A DNA stretch of 64,000 nucleotides from Cycas panzhihuaensis. Lineage: Eukaryota; Cycadophyta. The number at the start of each line of letters is the position of its first letter. Position 1 is the stretch's first letter. The notes under the pieces were generated by a model. The model was not told the origin of the DNA and did no database searches. It saw only the letters and a program-made list of their open reading frames with translations. The translations under genes were made by a program, and so were the position numbers. The stretch lies in NCBI GenBank assembly GCA_023213395.1, contig CM041465.1, positions 208,823,741 to 208,887,740 of the forward strand, written 5' to 3'. Below, in pieces: positions 12,078-22,817 of this stretch.

Positions 12078-12921
12078 CTATTTGTTTCCTATTTTATGAG
12101 CAAGGGTATCTTTTATTTTCCTTTCCCCAACATTGATTTTAGTAAACTCCATAGGATAACTAGGGATTTCTTCTCCTTCCTCATTTTCCGATTCTTCCTT
12201 CTCTTTATTCATTGGTGTTATGGCTCCTTGTTCTAGGTTTATACTCATTCTCCTAATACCCTTAAGTACTTTGTTGATATTCTTATCTTCTGACGAATGC
12301 GTAATAGTTTTTATGAAAGATTTCTTAAGATTTCCCCAAGTCACACCTAGGTTTTGTTCTGTTCCTAAGAACCAATCCTTTGCTACTCATCCTAAGGTGT
12401 GATAAAAGAGGTTAGGCCATGTTTTCCTTGGTAGGTTTAGGGATGTCCATTCTTGTTTACATTTTTGAATATGTTCGCCAGGGCTTTCTCCTATATGGAA
12501 TAATGGAATGTTTAGTTGTTTAGGGTAGTTGAATCGTAATCTAAATGCAACTTGTAATTCCTTCCAACCCTGGAGGGTAGCTTGGTGGGCTAAGTACCAA
12601 CACTAGGCCGTTCCCCATAAGATGAGTACTAGATCCGTCTGCCATTGACTCTTGTCCCGGTTTCCTTCCTCCATCCAATATTCTATGCAATGAGTTAGAT
12701 GGGTGGCTCCATATAATTGTTCTCCATGAAAAGGTTTAACATAATCTCCAATATAGGTTTCGAAGTTTTTCTCTTCTAGGATGGTTACCCTACTTCCTAG
12801 ACCTGAATCTTTAGAAGTATTTTGCGCTGATTCCCCCTCCATTTCCTCGGATTTGGCACCAATTATTGGAAGGGATTGATTGTTAGGTGGGTATACTTCT
12901 AAAGAGGATGAGGAAGGAATA
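12078..12921 (-). pseudogene. E1 second gag-like domain between protease and RT (interrupted by G1)
   Basis: One minus-strand frame continues from before 12921 to 12078 with two stops (near 12600 and 12395). It contains ILWGTA followed by WYLAHQ, W-KELQVAFRLRF and PGEHIQKCKQEW, then a second core HTLG-VAKDWFLG and TWGNLKKSFIKTI. Both cores have the hydrophobic/W...W-EL...F pattern of the retrotransposon gag family, in addition to the ordinary gag at 20622-21836. The C-terminal part is acidic. E2 keeps the homologous block (GTAWYWYLAHQ). The chromovirus G1 inserted at 12921 within this domain's N-terminal side. Role unknown; an extra RNA-binding or assembly module is one inference. Confidence 0.55.
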
Positions 12922-13242
12922 TGATATGATTTTGATCTCATCTCTCCTTAATTTAGACACAAATAGTTCACAAAAATGAGAAATTCTTCAGGACTAGGAG
13001 TGTTTTTCAGAAAAGAAACTGAGCCTGAATGAAGCCTCAAGAGAGGAGAGAGAGAATGTCACTTTCTTTTCTTCCTTCCTTCCTTTGAGTATTACACATT
13101 TTTATACAAACTTGAGTTAGTTTGTATACCACACCGTGTACCTAATTATTAATTAAGTTCTCCTAAGTAACTTTTATAATGTAAAGAAGTGGGGTACACT
13201 TAAGTACCTTTTTACAATGTTACTTAAAACTAAGACCTATCA
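12922..13242 (-). repeat. G1 3' LTR
   Basis: 321 bases, about 96-97 percent identical by eye to 18380-18700, with one short length difference near GTAAAGAAGTGGGG. A tract TTCCTTCCTTCC and GTTAGTTTGTATAC are shared. The purine-rich tract lies just inside it, at 13243-13252 on the minus strand. Confidence 0.93.
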
Positions 13243-13249
13243 TTTCCTC

Positions 13250-14700
13250 CTCGCTAAGCGTAAATTGATCCCAATTTCTGTTGGAGATGAGGAAAGTGCT
13301 CCTGAGTTGCGGCACGTAAATCCATTTCGCATTGGTGGGTAGAGTTCCTTTACGTCCAAGGAGGTATGTGGTCGTAGTACGTTGTCGTGTACAACAGTGT
13401 CTAATGTCGAGAATGGTGTCTTCGGAAAGAAGAGGCTAGAATTCTGGAATTGTGTCAATAGGATGAAGAGGAGGAGGTTCGGCTTCCAAATGTGGTGGCT
13501 CATATAATTTTAATTGATTGATATTAACCACGTCATGAATTCCCAAATGCGCAGGTAGATCAAGGCGAAATTCATTTGGTCCGATTACCTTGAGAATAGT
13601 ATATGGACCAAACCGAATAGGTTTAAGCTTGTGGTGATTCTTAAACCTTTTACGATCAAGGTGGAGCCAAACCTTATTGCCAATTCGAAAAGTACCTGCA
13701 GAGCGGTGTTGATCTTGGACACATTTATATTTGATTTGTGTCTGATGAAGAATCTGACTGATCTTAGAGTGAAGCTTAGTCATGTGATCAATAAAAGAAA
13801 TAGCTTTTTCCTGTTCCTTTTGCTCATCTTCTGTGATAGAAGGTACAACCAATGAAAGTTCATAAGGAGCAAGTGGTTGATAACCATAACAGACTTCAAA
13901 AGGAGATCGTCCAAGAGAAACGTGAGTTGCCCGATTATAGCTATGTTGGATATGATGGAGATGTGTGTCCCATTGTTTATTACTATCTTTGATAAATGCG
14001 AAGTGCATGTACCAAAGTGCGATTAACCACTGCTTGTCCATCGACCGAGGATGGAATGATGTTGAATACTTAAGTTGGCAACCAAGCATTTTCCATAAAG
14101 CTTTCCAAAAATAATCGAGGAAACGGCTATCCTCGCCGAGATTATGGAAAGAGGAAGTCCATAATGAGTCCAAATATGTTTAAAAAATAGATCTGCAGCA
14201 TGGGAAGCAAAAATGTTCTTGGTGCAAGGAGTAAAAATAGCCATTTTGGAGAACTGCAAACAACGATTTAAGATGCAATCGTGACCATGTTGAGTTGGAG
14301 GAAGTCTCACGGCGAAGTCCATTGAAATAGATTCCCAAGGTCGGTTAGGAGCAGAAGTGGTTGATAAAGTCCAAGTTTGCGATTAGATGGTTTAGATTGA
14401 TCAGAGAGAGAGTAACGTTGCATATAATCTTCAACTATCTTTGACATAGAAGGCCAATAAAAATATCGTTGAAGATGTTGAAGAGTTTTATGCATGCCGA
14501 AGTGTCCGCCATAGGTTGAAGAATGAACCTCCTTAAGGATCTCAGTCGTGAGTGCCCGCTTTGGTACACATAGACGATTTAGTTTGTACAAAAGTCCATT
14601 TTTGAGATGGTAATCCATGAAGGGTTCAAGATTTGATTGGGTTGGTTGAGATAAGGCAGTAAGGACTGGACCAAAGTAGGGGTCAGAGGGAAGCAAATGT
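13250..14700 (-). pseudogene. G1 integrase with C-terminal chromodomain-like tail
   Basis: The minus strand gives an HHCC-type start (GGHFGMHKTLQHLQRYFYWP, about 14465-14520) whose CxxC part is damaged (YSLSDQ). The catalytic core follows in changing frames: MDFAVRLPPT, SKMAIF, WTHYGLPLSI and NRATHVSLGRSPFEVCYG. Next is the GPYTILKVIGPNEFRLDLP barrel with KVWLHLDRKRF. The last 60 residues (about 13260-13430) contain ELYPPMRNG/KGTLPTNAKW in overlapping frames and an SEEEM end. This fits a frameshifted chromodomain with its W-x-G-P-x-N-A-W core degraded. Chromodomains steer chromovirus integration to marked chromatin. Confidence 0.7.
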
Positions 14701-14743
14701 TGCCAGTCAGAATATGGATTGAAGGAGGAAGTGAAAAAGGTGG

Positions 14744-16245
14744 CTAAGGATAAGGCAGGAGGTCGATTGAGGAAATCAGTGACTCTATTGGAAGCTCCTT
14801 TTTTGTATTTAATGACAAGTTGGAATTGTTGGATATAAGAAGCGCACTTAAGATGTCTATGTTCTTGGATTTTTGATTAGGAGTTAAGAAACTGTAAGGG
14901 TTGGTGATCAGTATGAACAATGGTTTCATTGCCAAGGAGGAAGTGTCTCCAATGTTGTAGGGCTTGGACAAGAGCATAAAATTCTTTGTCATAAGTACTG
15001 TAATTGAGTTTAGCATGAGAGAAGGTTTCGGAATGGTAAGCAATAGGATGTCCTCCCTGCTTAAGAACTACGCCAAGGGCATATTGAGAAGCATCGATGT
15101 CTAGTTCAAAAGGTTGTGAGAGATCAGGAAGATGAAGAACAAAAGACAGAGGGCTATCTTAAGTTTTTGAAAAGTTGATTCAGTAGAGGAGTTCCAAACA
15201 AAACTTGAGGAATTTTTGGTAAGGGCATTAAGAGGATGAGCAATGCTAGAAAAGTGAGAAATGAATTTTCGATAAAAGTTGGCAAAACCAAGAAAACTTT
15301 TGAGCTCAGTTAAAGTGGAAGGAGTTGGCCATTACTGGATTATTCGGATTTTATCTGGATCAACATGGATGCCATCCTTATCAATGAGAAATCCTAGATA
15401 AGAGATGGAGTCCTGCGCGAAGAAACATTTTTTGAATTTGGCTTTGAGTTGATGTCGTCACAGCAAAGCCAAAACGGTATTAACATGTTGCAGATGGTCA
15501 TCCAAATTGTTGCTGTAGACCAAGATATCATCAAGGTAGGCAATGACAAATTTGCCTAAGTGAGGCCGAAAAATATCATTGATGAGTCGCATAAAAGTTG
15601 CAAGAGCATTAGTCAGACCAAAGGGCATGACTAACCATCATATAGGCCATTTTGAGTCTTGAAAGTTGTTTTCCACGTATCCTGAGCGTCGACCCGAACT
15701 TGATGGTACCCGGAAGCTAAATCAATTTTTGTAAAATATGTGGCTCCTTTAAGATGATCTAATAAATCATCAATGCGTGGCAACGGATATCGATTTTTAA
15801 CAGTAATTTTGTTTAAGGCCCGGTAATCAATGCATAAACGCCATTCTTTGTCTTTTTTTGGAATGAGAATGGCAGGTGAACCACAAGGAGAACAACTAGG
15901 TTGAAATTTTCCCTCATCAATCAATTGTGTCAGTTGTTTTTCCAATTCTGCACGAGTAAGTGGAGTCGTGCAGTAAGGAGCCTGATTAGGAAGTGGAGAT
16001 CCAGGAACAAGATTAATAGAATGTTGCACAGCACGGATGGGGGGTAACCCTTTAGGTTCTGCAAAAACATCAGAGTACGCATCCAAAAGAGATTTTATTG
16101 CTTTAGGAGGCATCTTTGTACAATTTTCTTTAGCTGCCTGACGAATTACACAAAGTGCCATTGGCCTAGAGGTGTTGGCAAGTTTGACTGCAGGATTCCC
16201 TATAATGATGGCCAAAGATGGAGAAACATTGTCTGCAGAAGACAA
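14744..16245 (-). pseudogene. G1 reverse transcriptase and RNase H
   Basis: The minus strand shows [59 protein letters not shown] and an intact YLDD box at 15527-15538. FLGFLIDKDGI and [13 protein letters not shown] connection motifs follow. RNase H is detectable with YSTYDKEFYALVQAL and VHTDHQPLQFL, read across frame shifts around 14800-15100. A stop at about 15631 truncates the RT in its middle, and further stops follow. The RT sequence is of the chromovirus branch. Confidence 0.85.
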
Positions 16246-16326
16246 CCTATATGCCTTTCCATTCTTATGTAGTGTATAGGTATTGTGATACCCATCATAT
16301 AATGCTCATCGATCATGCTGATAGGG

Positions 16327-16640
16327 TCATCCTAAGAGTATGTCGCTGCAGTCCATAGGAGTGACATCACAATCAACAATATCCAGAAATGGTGGAATAG
16401 CGAAAGTAACAGTACACATTTTATTGACCATGGTTGTTTGGCCATCCTTTTTCACCCATCCAAGAGTATATGGCTTAGGGTGTGGCTTGCTTACTAATTG
16501 TAAAGAATCCACTATCGATTGAGAAATCAAGTTCTTCATGCTTCCATTATCAATGATACAGAGAACTAAGCGATCTTTAATTTGACAATTCTGTGTGAAA
16601 AGTTTTTCTCGCTGAGAAGCAGAATATTCAGTAGTCATTA
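16327..16640 (-). pseudogene. G1 aspartic protease
   Basis: The active-site block is LCIIDNGSMKNLISQSIV, with a DNG where most families have DSG or DTG. A DVTPMDCSDILLG segment then ends at a stop where LLG-x-PW would continue. The protease would cut the gag-pol polyprotein. The N in the active-site triad is seen in some plant chromoviruses, so it need not be a loss of function, but the stop at 16324 is. Confidence 0.65.
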
Positions 16641-17555
16641 ACACAAGAGGAGGATCAGGAGCTTGTAGGTTGGGTACCTCTATGATGTCAGTGGATTCTG
16701 TCGAAGCCTGATTTTCAACAATCAAAGTACGAGGTTTTTGCTGTGCCCAACATTCTACATCTGTATGGCCTTGAATTTTGTGGAAAGAACAATATTTCCT
16801 TGTATTATTTGCTCGAGGTACAAATGTCCTGGATGTAGATGCAGATGCTGAAGGTGGTCGTGGTCTTCGTTGTAGCTTATTTTCAATTTTGAGAGCAAAT
16901 TGATAAGCTGCATCAAGCATAGGAATTTGAAGAAGTTCCATTTCATGCTGTAAGGATGAAAAGAGTCCACCAATAAACTTTAGCTTGAGAATGTGGTCAG
17001 AATCAGAAATTTCTAATCGTATGGAAATCTTAACAAATTCATCAATATATTGTTGAACTGTTTGGCCTACAACTTGGCGGAGATGAAGCCAATGTGTAGT
17101 GAGTCCGTCGATGTATCCCAATGGATAAATAGACTGCGGACAATAGTTTTGAACTCTGCCCATGAAATAAATGGTTTATCACGGGAATATGACTGCCACC
17201 ATGTTAATGCTTGTTCCGCCATATGCACTTCAGCAACCATTATTTTGTGCGCCTTCGTGAGTTGTTGTGTTTTGAAATAGGCTTCGAGACTCTGAAGCCA
17301 TGCCTCTAATTTGTCAGCATCCATTGTACCTTCAAAAAGTGGGATACTAATTTTAGCGTCCAACTTGAACGGAGTTGGTTGAATTAGAACAACTATTGGA
17401 ATACTTTGTTGATGCAATATTTCCTAAAACATTGTCATCATGCTGGAAACTAAATTTTGTTGAAAGGTTTGTGCATCCTGGCGTTGTTCTCAAATCTCTT
17501 GTGTTAAGATTTCTGTGAGGTTGGGATGTGATTGATCTTCTTGATCAGGAGACAT
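16640..17555 (-). pseudogene. G1 gag with variant zinc knuckle
   Basis: A start at 17555 (MSPDQEDQSHPNLTEIL) precedes two stops, then KLDAKISIPLFEGTMDADKLEAWLQSLE and ALTWWQSYSR, the gag core. A frame change near 17100 leads to VQQYIDEFVKISIRLEI and GLFSSLQHEM. Near 16785 is the zinc knuckle YCSFHKIQGHTDVECW, in which the second cysteine of CCHC is a histidine. Gag forms the particle that packages the RNA. Confidence 0.75.
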
Positions 17556-17751
17556 GATTGGAGTGGGGTACGCTTGCCTTTAAGAAGGGCTTACAACAAT
17601 ATGCCCGAACAATTGTATTTGTATGGGGGTATGCCTGCCTGAAGAAGAAGGGCTTATGGCAATATGCCCAAGAGAAAATTTAATGAAATGTGCCTGCCTG
17701 TGGAGAGGGCTTCTGGAATTTTTTTATTTTTGATTTTTTTCACAACATGTG

Positions 17752-17771
17752 TATATATATATATATATATA
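17752..17771. repeat. AT dinucleotide microsatellite in the G1 leader
   Basis: A TATATATATA run of about 20 bases in the untranslated leader between the G1 primer site and gag. The leader (17556-18360) otherwise holds no open frame of note. Confidence 0.85.
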
Positions 17772-18359
17772 GTGATGGAAAAATTACAGAAGAACTGAAA
17801 AAAAATGACAAGATTCAATCCAAATGTACGGATCCGTATGGTTGTACAGTCGTATGGGATTTGTACGGCCAAAATCGAAGTGGGACTCAAAAGAAAGGTA
17901 TTTGAGGTACCTTTAAGAATCTACAATCCGTTTTGGAATCAGATCTTTATTTATGGAGTTATTCACTGCTAAACTGATTTTTGCAATTAGGGTTTGAAAG
18001 TTATTTTGGTTCATTTACAAAAAATGAAGAAATTTTATGTTATAAATCTATACTTGATGGATAGATCTATTCATAACAAAGATTTCATGGACAGTTTGAA
18101 GAGATTTGCTTGAGTATTTTTGAAGAAATCTGCATTTGAAACTTCAAACCCGCCCCTTCAATTTTTGCTTTTTTCTCCATTTTCAGATGAGATTTGGACT
18201 TCAATCCTTTAGAGAAGTTTGATGTACGTACTTGTGCGCTCCTTCTAGTGAAATTTCATCGAAATCTAAGCACTTTTTTTTTGGTCCATACAAGTCCATA
18301 CGGTGTCCGTACACCTTTGCAAGGTCTGGAAAATTGTTCTAAGTCTTCGTCCGAGAGAC

Positions 18360-18700
18360 CGACTGGCTCTGATACTAATTGATATGATTTTGATCTCAGC
18401 CCTCCTTAATTTAGACACAAATAGTTCACAAAAATGAGAAATTCTTCAGGACTGGGAGTGTTTTTCAAAAAAGAAATTGAGCCTGAATGAAGCCTCAAGA
18501 GAGGAGAGAGAGAATGTCACTTTCTTTTCTTCCTTCCTTCCTTTGAGTATTACACATTTTTATACAAACTTTAGTTAGTTTGTATACCTGTCACCTGTGT
18601 ACCTAATTATTAATTAAGTTCTCCTAAGTAACTTTTATAATGTAAAGTGGGGTACTCTTAAGTACCTTTTTACAATGTTACTTAAAACTAAGACCTATCA
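18360..18700 (-). repeat. G1 5' LTR and primer binding site
   Basis: The LTR is 18380-18700. On the minus strand its end ATATCA is followed after two bases by AGTATCAGAGCC, the complement of the plant initiator tRNA-Met 3' region with the leading TGG changed. GAATA at 18701-18705 completes the target duplication. Confidence 0.9.
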
Positions 18701-18997
18701 GAATATTAATTCCTTTCCCAGGTTGTAATAGGGGCGATAGGTAATCTACCTTAGGACCCACGCCTGAGGTAGAGGGAGGTTTAAATTAATACTAGCTACT
18801 ATAGAGTTATGCAATAAACTAGGTATACTAGGGGGGTTTTGGTCTAGGGTTAGGTTAGTTTCTGTATTATCTACTATGCTATCGTTAGTTTCCATATACT
18901 CAAAAGAATTTGAATTATCATCAATGTTTTTAGTTACATATTTAGATAGTAAATTACACCTATGAGAAGGAGAGTTGACTTCATAAGTGTCTTGCAT
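18701..18997 (-). pseudogene. E1 polyprotein linker, split by G1
   Basis: The minus strand reads about 83 residues (18746-18997) rich in N, S and D, including YEVNSPSHRCNLLSKYV. E2 has a clear homologue at 45751-45939 (YEVNSSSFGCNLLSKYV). It is the N-terminal side of the second gag-like domain, between protease and RT. The sequence continues at 12921 on the other side of G1. Confidence 0.6.
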
Positions 18998-19000
18998 CCA

Positions 19001-19600
19001 CTAGTCCACAAATCTCATCCCGTTTTCATCGTTGGAAGAGTTGTAAATTTCTCCAAAGTAAGTCGGTTCTACTTCTTTGAGGTCAATCAATTTGGTGGGT
19101 CCTTTGGCCGTTTGGTAGAGATTTCCTTCATCAAATGAAGGGGTTGTTGCTTCACTCACAATGGTTGTATTTGAACCATTGTTAGGTATCACTTCAATGG
19201 AATTCTTCCCCAACATTGGTAATACCACTTCATTCCCTCCATCTGACAAGGTGAAGGTTACGTCTTTCGAACTTTGGAGACATTGGGTTTTGTATAGCCA
19301 AGGTCTCCCCAATAAGGTTGGATAGGGAGTTGCACCTTTCTTCGTTTCCACAATTGTGAAATCGATTTTCACGACGATTCCTGCCACATCCACTTTGATG
19401 TTGGCCTGTTTTCCCACGGCTCATACCAATAATTCATTGGCTAGTTTTAGCGAATAAGTTGCTGCTTCCAACTTTGGGCTCCTCAACTTCCGCCATGTCA
19501 AGGTGGGTAGTATATTCACAACAACTCCTTCATCCACGTTTACTCTCGAAAAATTTTCTCCCAAAACTGTAATTGTCACTATGGAATCCATGTCGAAAGA
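19001..19600 (-). pseudogene. E1 aspartic protease
   Basis: The minus strand has VTITVLGENFSRVNVDEGVVVNIL with the catalytic aspartate codon at 19532-19534; the triad is DEG rather than the DGG seen in E2. A frame break at about 19420 separates this from the second half, which carries VKIDFTIVETKKGATPYPTLLGRPWL, the conserved LLGRPWL flap-distal motif of Tat-type proteases. It processes gag-pol. The DEG substitution may impair it. Confidence 0.7.
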
Positions 19601-20100
19601 TGACATCACTTTTTTCAGACTCTTGGTGATTCCTTGTTGTTGTAATATTCCTCCTTTAATCCAATCTATCACTTGGCATAAGGGGATCATTAGTTGCAAT
19701 TGTTTCACCAAGTTCTCCATCAACAACAACATTTGTGGGATATCTTCTGTTGGTAATCCCTTAAACAATTCTTCCATTTGCACCACTTGGGGTTGTGTTT
19801 TTTGTTCTTCTGGTATTTTTTCTTTCTCCTTTTGTCTATTTTTTCTTACATACACATGCTTAGTTTCTGGTTTCCCCATTGGCAACATAGTCTCTGTCTG
19901 GGCTAGTTCTTCTAACACTTGCTTTGCTTGCTGGAATCGATTTATCTCGGTTCGTGGGTTTGTATACCCTTCTTCTACATTCTCCTTTTGCTTCTTTTGG
20001 AGTTTTACATTTTTACTACTCTCTGGTATTATCGTCATTAAATTGGTAGCCTTGGCTTTCCCCTTGCAATCTTTCGTTCTGTGCTCACTTGGCCCAGCTT
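19600..20100 (-). pseudogene. E1 gag-protease linker
   Basis: Open minus-strand frame, lysine- and glutamine-rich (RQKEKEKIPEEQ), with VVQMEELFKGLP and LLMENLVKQL. The same blocks recur in E2 (46647-46862) and in the reversed fragment at 6126-6411, so the linker is conserved in the family. No catalytic motif is visible. Confidence 0.6.
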
Positions 20101-20570
20101 GTTGCATCTGACGGTTTTTGTTCGTACTCCCGCTTAGTTGGGCATTCTGATTTCCAATGTCCAAACTGTAAACATATGAGGCATCTCCCCATTGGTTGTT
20201 TCTTCTTTGAGGATTCTTGCGTACTCTTCGCCGTGTATACATTCTGAGGTGGGTTGCCTCCTCTTCCCCTGCCTCGTGCTCTGTACGATCTTCCTCTAGG
20301 ATTGTAAAAACAATCCTTTGTTGTATGACTATCCACATCACATATGTGGCACCATTTGTCCCTTTGGTGCATTGCACTGTTTTTCGGATTAATTTCACAT
20401 TTTTTTGTCGTGTGTGAACTCTCTTCGCAAATGTGGCACCATTTTTCAACCTTGAATTCGCGGTCCTTCTTTCTCTTTGCCGCTTCCTCTTCTCTATTAT
20501 TTCTCATTTTTAATCTTGCTACTTCCTTTCTCAAAGCTTCTACTTCTGATTCCTCTTCCGAGACTCCCAC
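20085..20570 (-). pseudogene. E1 gag C-terminus with three zinc knuckles
   Basis: The minus frame of 161 residues starts after the gag core and contains three C-x2-C-x4-H-x4-C knuckles: CHICEESSHTTKKC, CHICDVDSHTTKDC and CLICLQFGHWKSEC. Between the second and third is an RGRGRGG basic segment. They bind the packaged RNA. E2 preserves the first two and has lost residues of the third. The N-terminal half (VEALRKEVARLKMRNN) is a probable coiled coil. Confidence 0.8.
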
Positions 20571-20621
20571 CTGATAGAAGGGTCGGTTATGCTGATTCAG
20601 CTTGATTTCCCTTATCTCCTC

Positions 20622-21836
20622 TTATAATCTTATTAAGAGAGGATCGTGCCCTCCAGCTTGAGCATCCATCTCTGCTTCAAAATCTAGTGCCAAATCCTGG
20701 GCATTCTTGAATGATTTCAATGGATGTGCTTGCATCATGGATCTCAGCTTTTCATTTAATCCTCTAACAAAATAATTTTTCATGGTATGGTCTGTCACTG
20801 TCTCATTGATCATGTTGGTAGCAATGATTTTCATTCGGATGATATAGGTCAATACCGATTCTCCTGGTCTTTGTTTGATTTCCCTCAAGGCAATTTCCAC
20901 CACTTCATTGCTTCGAAACTTCTGAAATCTTTCCTCAAAAGACTTCTTTATATTGGTCCATGTATCTTTCTTATTCAACTCCTTGTACCATGCCAATGGT
21001 ACTCCCCTCAATGTACAAGCGAATCTGGCCTTTATTTCGTCTTCATCTGTGATTTTCTTTACATTAATCAAGTTTTGGAACAAATATACGTGCTCTGTTG
21101 TATCTGAGGTGTCATTAAAGATCAGTTTTCCAAAATGTCTATAGTCGTCCATCTTGGGTGACTGCACTGGTGTCCCACCCAGTGGTGATTCTTCTCCTTT
21201 TTCCTCCTCAAGGGATTCTACTTCTTCCTCTTCACCCTTCTCTTTAGGTGGTGTGTTTGGAGTGCTTACTGCAATGCTCTCCCTTCCAAATAGGGGATTT
21301 TTGAATGGTGTCTTTAGGCGTATAGGTTCCGGCACACCTGGTACTTGTACTGTCAACGGTGTAACCATTATATATGATTGGTCAGACCCTCTGTCTGTTG
21401 AATCCTTAAAAAGTTATCTTGTTAACTTATTTTCCTAATATGCCGAGGGACCTTCCTCCGCTTTCTTCTCGTTATCACTTAGGTCCTTCTGGGTATCTTC
21501 CATAGGTATATTATCCTCCTTCCTTAGGGTGTCTTTATGTTTTTCATTCACTTTTGGTTTTTCTTCCCTTTTTGGGCTAAATAGATCATACTTGATTAGG
21601 GCAGGTGTTAATACTATTTGCTCGCCATTGTTTCCCTCTCCTTGCTCCTGAGGTGTCTGGGCTCCACTTGCCTCAGATTCTTCAATAGACTATCCCTTAG
21701 TCTCGTTATTATGCGAACTTAGTCTTTTTGCCCTTCTCAATTTTGACCGTAATGCTCTCTGTCTATTTGTTTCTTTCCCCTTAGGTGAAGTATCCTTTTG
21801 TGGCTCTCCTGCCTTTGAAGGCCTCTTAGGTGGCAT
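20622..21836 (-). pseudogene. E1 gag
   Basis: The start is put at the ATG at 21836 (MPPKRPSKAGEPQK), since E2 has the same start at 48666. A basic then acidic N-terminal tail with two stops leads to the 248-residue open part. This contains the gag core FNDTSDTTEHVYLFQNLI, ACTLRGVPLAWYKEL, WTNIKKSFEERFQKF and PGESVLTYIIRM. The core forms the particle shell. A stop near 20621 separates it from the zinc-knuckle frame. Confidence 0.8.
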
Positions 21837-21960
21837 TAGAAAGTCCCTTGGCTATCGGAGGCTTAGTTACAGCCTGCCATCACGATGACAACTAGGGTCC
21901 TTTGTCCTTTGAACATTCCCCTTTGTGAAACTCCTGGCCCTTGTCCCTCCTTAGTGGACG

Positions 21961-22817
21961 TAGGCAACAGAACCAATGTTGACTTGGAGTTTATCTCCCT
22001 ATTGAGATAAGTACACTTGTCAAGGTAACATAGGTAGTCTAGTCTAGGATATAGTCAACATATTCATATACTTCAATCACATAGATTTATTCACAATTCC
22101 ACACCATCATGTCACAGTTTACACACAACAATATAGTAATCAACACATATTTAGCATCCAATCTTCATAAAACACATAGAATCCACATTTCCACATAACT
22201 CTTCTTTCATTAAGTAATAAGTCTTTGTACAATAGGTGCTTGAATGCATTCCCTGTGCATTCCAGCCACATACACTGCTATTGTCACATGCATACTCGGA
22301 GGTACACATCATTATACACTGCTTTGTGTTGCTGGCATACGTACTGGCTATCATACCATTGAGTGTCTGAATACTTGGCTCTCACCCTAACAGAATGGTC
22401 CTTGTGAAGTCTCTTAAATGTGCCTTCTTGGTGTCCTTTGGCTGAAGGGTTATGACTCCCTGTCATAGCCGTACCCTTTCAGTCATAAGCGTATCTCTTT
22501 GTTAACCATTAGTTAACCTTCTTAACTGTTGTCTCTAATCATCCGTACGTCCGTACATACGTCTGACGTCATCCCAAGTATCCATCTGTTCGGTTTAGCC
22601 GTGTGTACCTTTTCTGTTTACTTGAGTATTGCCGGAGGTATGTATACTGTGTTGCGTACCTTTTCAGATACACACCTGTCATACGTACCCAGAATGCTAT
22701 TTTTTTCCACTTTTTTGTCTCATGCGCACCTCCGTAGGGTTTGTACCTGCACGTCCAAGGTTACACAGCCTATCTATGGTCTCCTCATAGCCCAGCGTGT
22801 CAAAATATGTCCCAACA
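21961..22817 (-). repeat. E1 5' LTR and primer binding site
   Basis: The LTR is 21977-22817. On the minus strand it ends AAGTCAACA, and after one base comes TGGTTCTGTTGCCTA. This shares TGG and the GTTGCC block with the tRNA-Asp primer site used by Tat/Athila elements (TGGCGCCGTTGCC) but differs in between. E2 reads TGGTTCCGTTGCCTA, one step closer. CAAAT follows at 22818. Confidence 0.85.

Larger units (their letters stand above)
12922..18700 (-). mobile_element. Complete Ty3/Gypsy chromovirus G1 (Reina/Galadriel-like size) nested in E1
   Basis: LTRs of 321 bases at 12922-13242 and 18380-18700 start TGATATGATTTTG and end AGACCTATCA on the + strand. GAATA at 12917-12921 and 18701-18705 is an exact target duplication. 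The 5,779-base element runs on the minus strand. Next to the 5' LTR is ATTAGTATCAGAGCC, a tRNA-Met primer site with its TGG altered to TTA. Next to the 3' LTR is a purine tract GAGGAGGAAA. Domain order is gag, zinc finger, protease, RT, RNase H, integrase, chromodomain-like tail. Frameshifts and stops make it defective. Confidence 0.93.
6488..22817 (-). mobile_element. Complete large Ty3/Gypsy retrotransposon E1 (Tat/Athila-like)
   Basis: LTRs at 6488-7329 and 21977-22817 both begin TGTTGACTTGG and end CCCAACA. The flanking CAAAT at 6483-6487 and 22818-22822 is a perfect 5-bp target duplication. Element length is 16,330 bases, of which 5,784 are the nested chromovirus G1 and its duplicated target, leaving about 10.5 kb. 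Reading the minus strand the order is gag, three zinc knuckles, protease, a second gag-like domain, RT, RNase H, integrase, a 60-bp repeat array and ORF3. The RT blocks (GYNQVQIAP, MPFGLTNA) match the plant Tat/Athila branch. The polyprotein has several stops, so E1 is probably not autonomous now. Confidence 0.92.

Noticed and set aside
18360-18380. tRNA-like GGCTCTGATAC sequence
   Set aside because: Only the primer-site complement of G1; no cloverleaf around it. The same applies to the Met-like sites of C2, C3 and K.
19503-20111. 202-codon + strand open frame
   Set aside because: It is the antisense shadow of the E1 gag-protease linker, with serine/cysteine/phenylalanine-rich text typical of such shadows.
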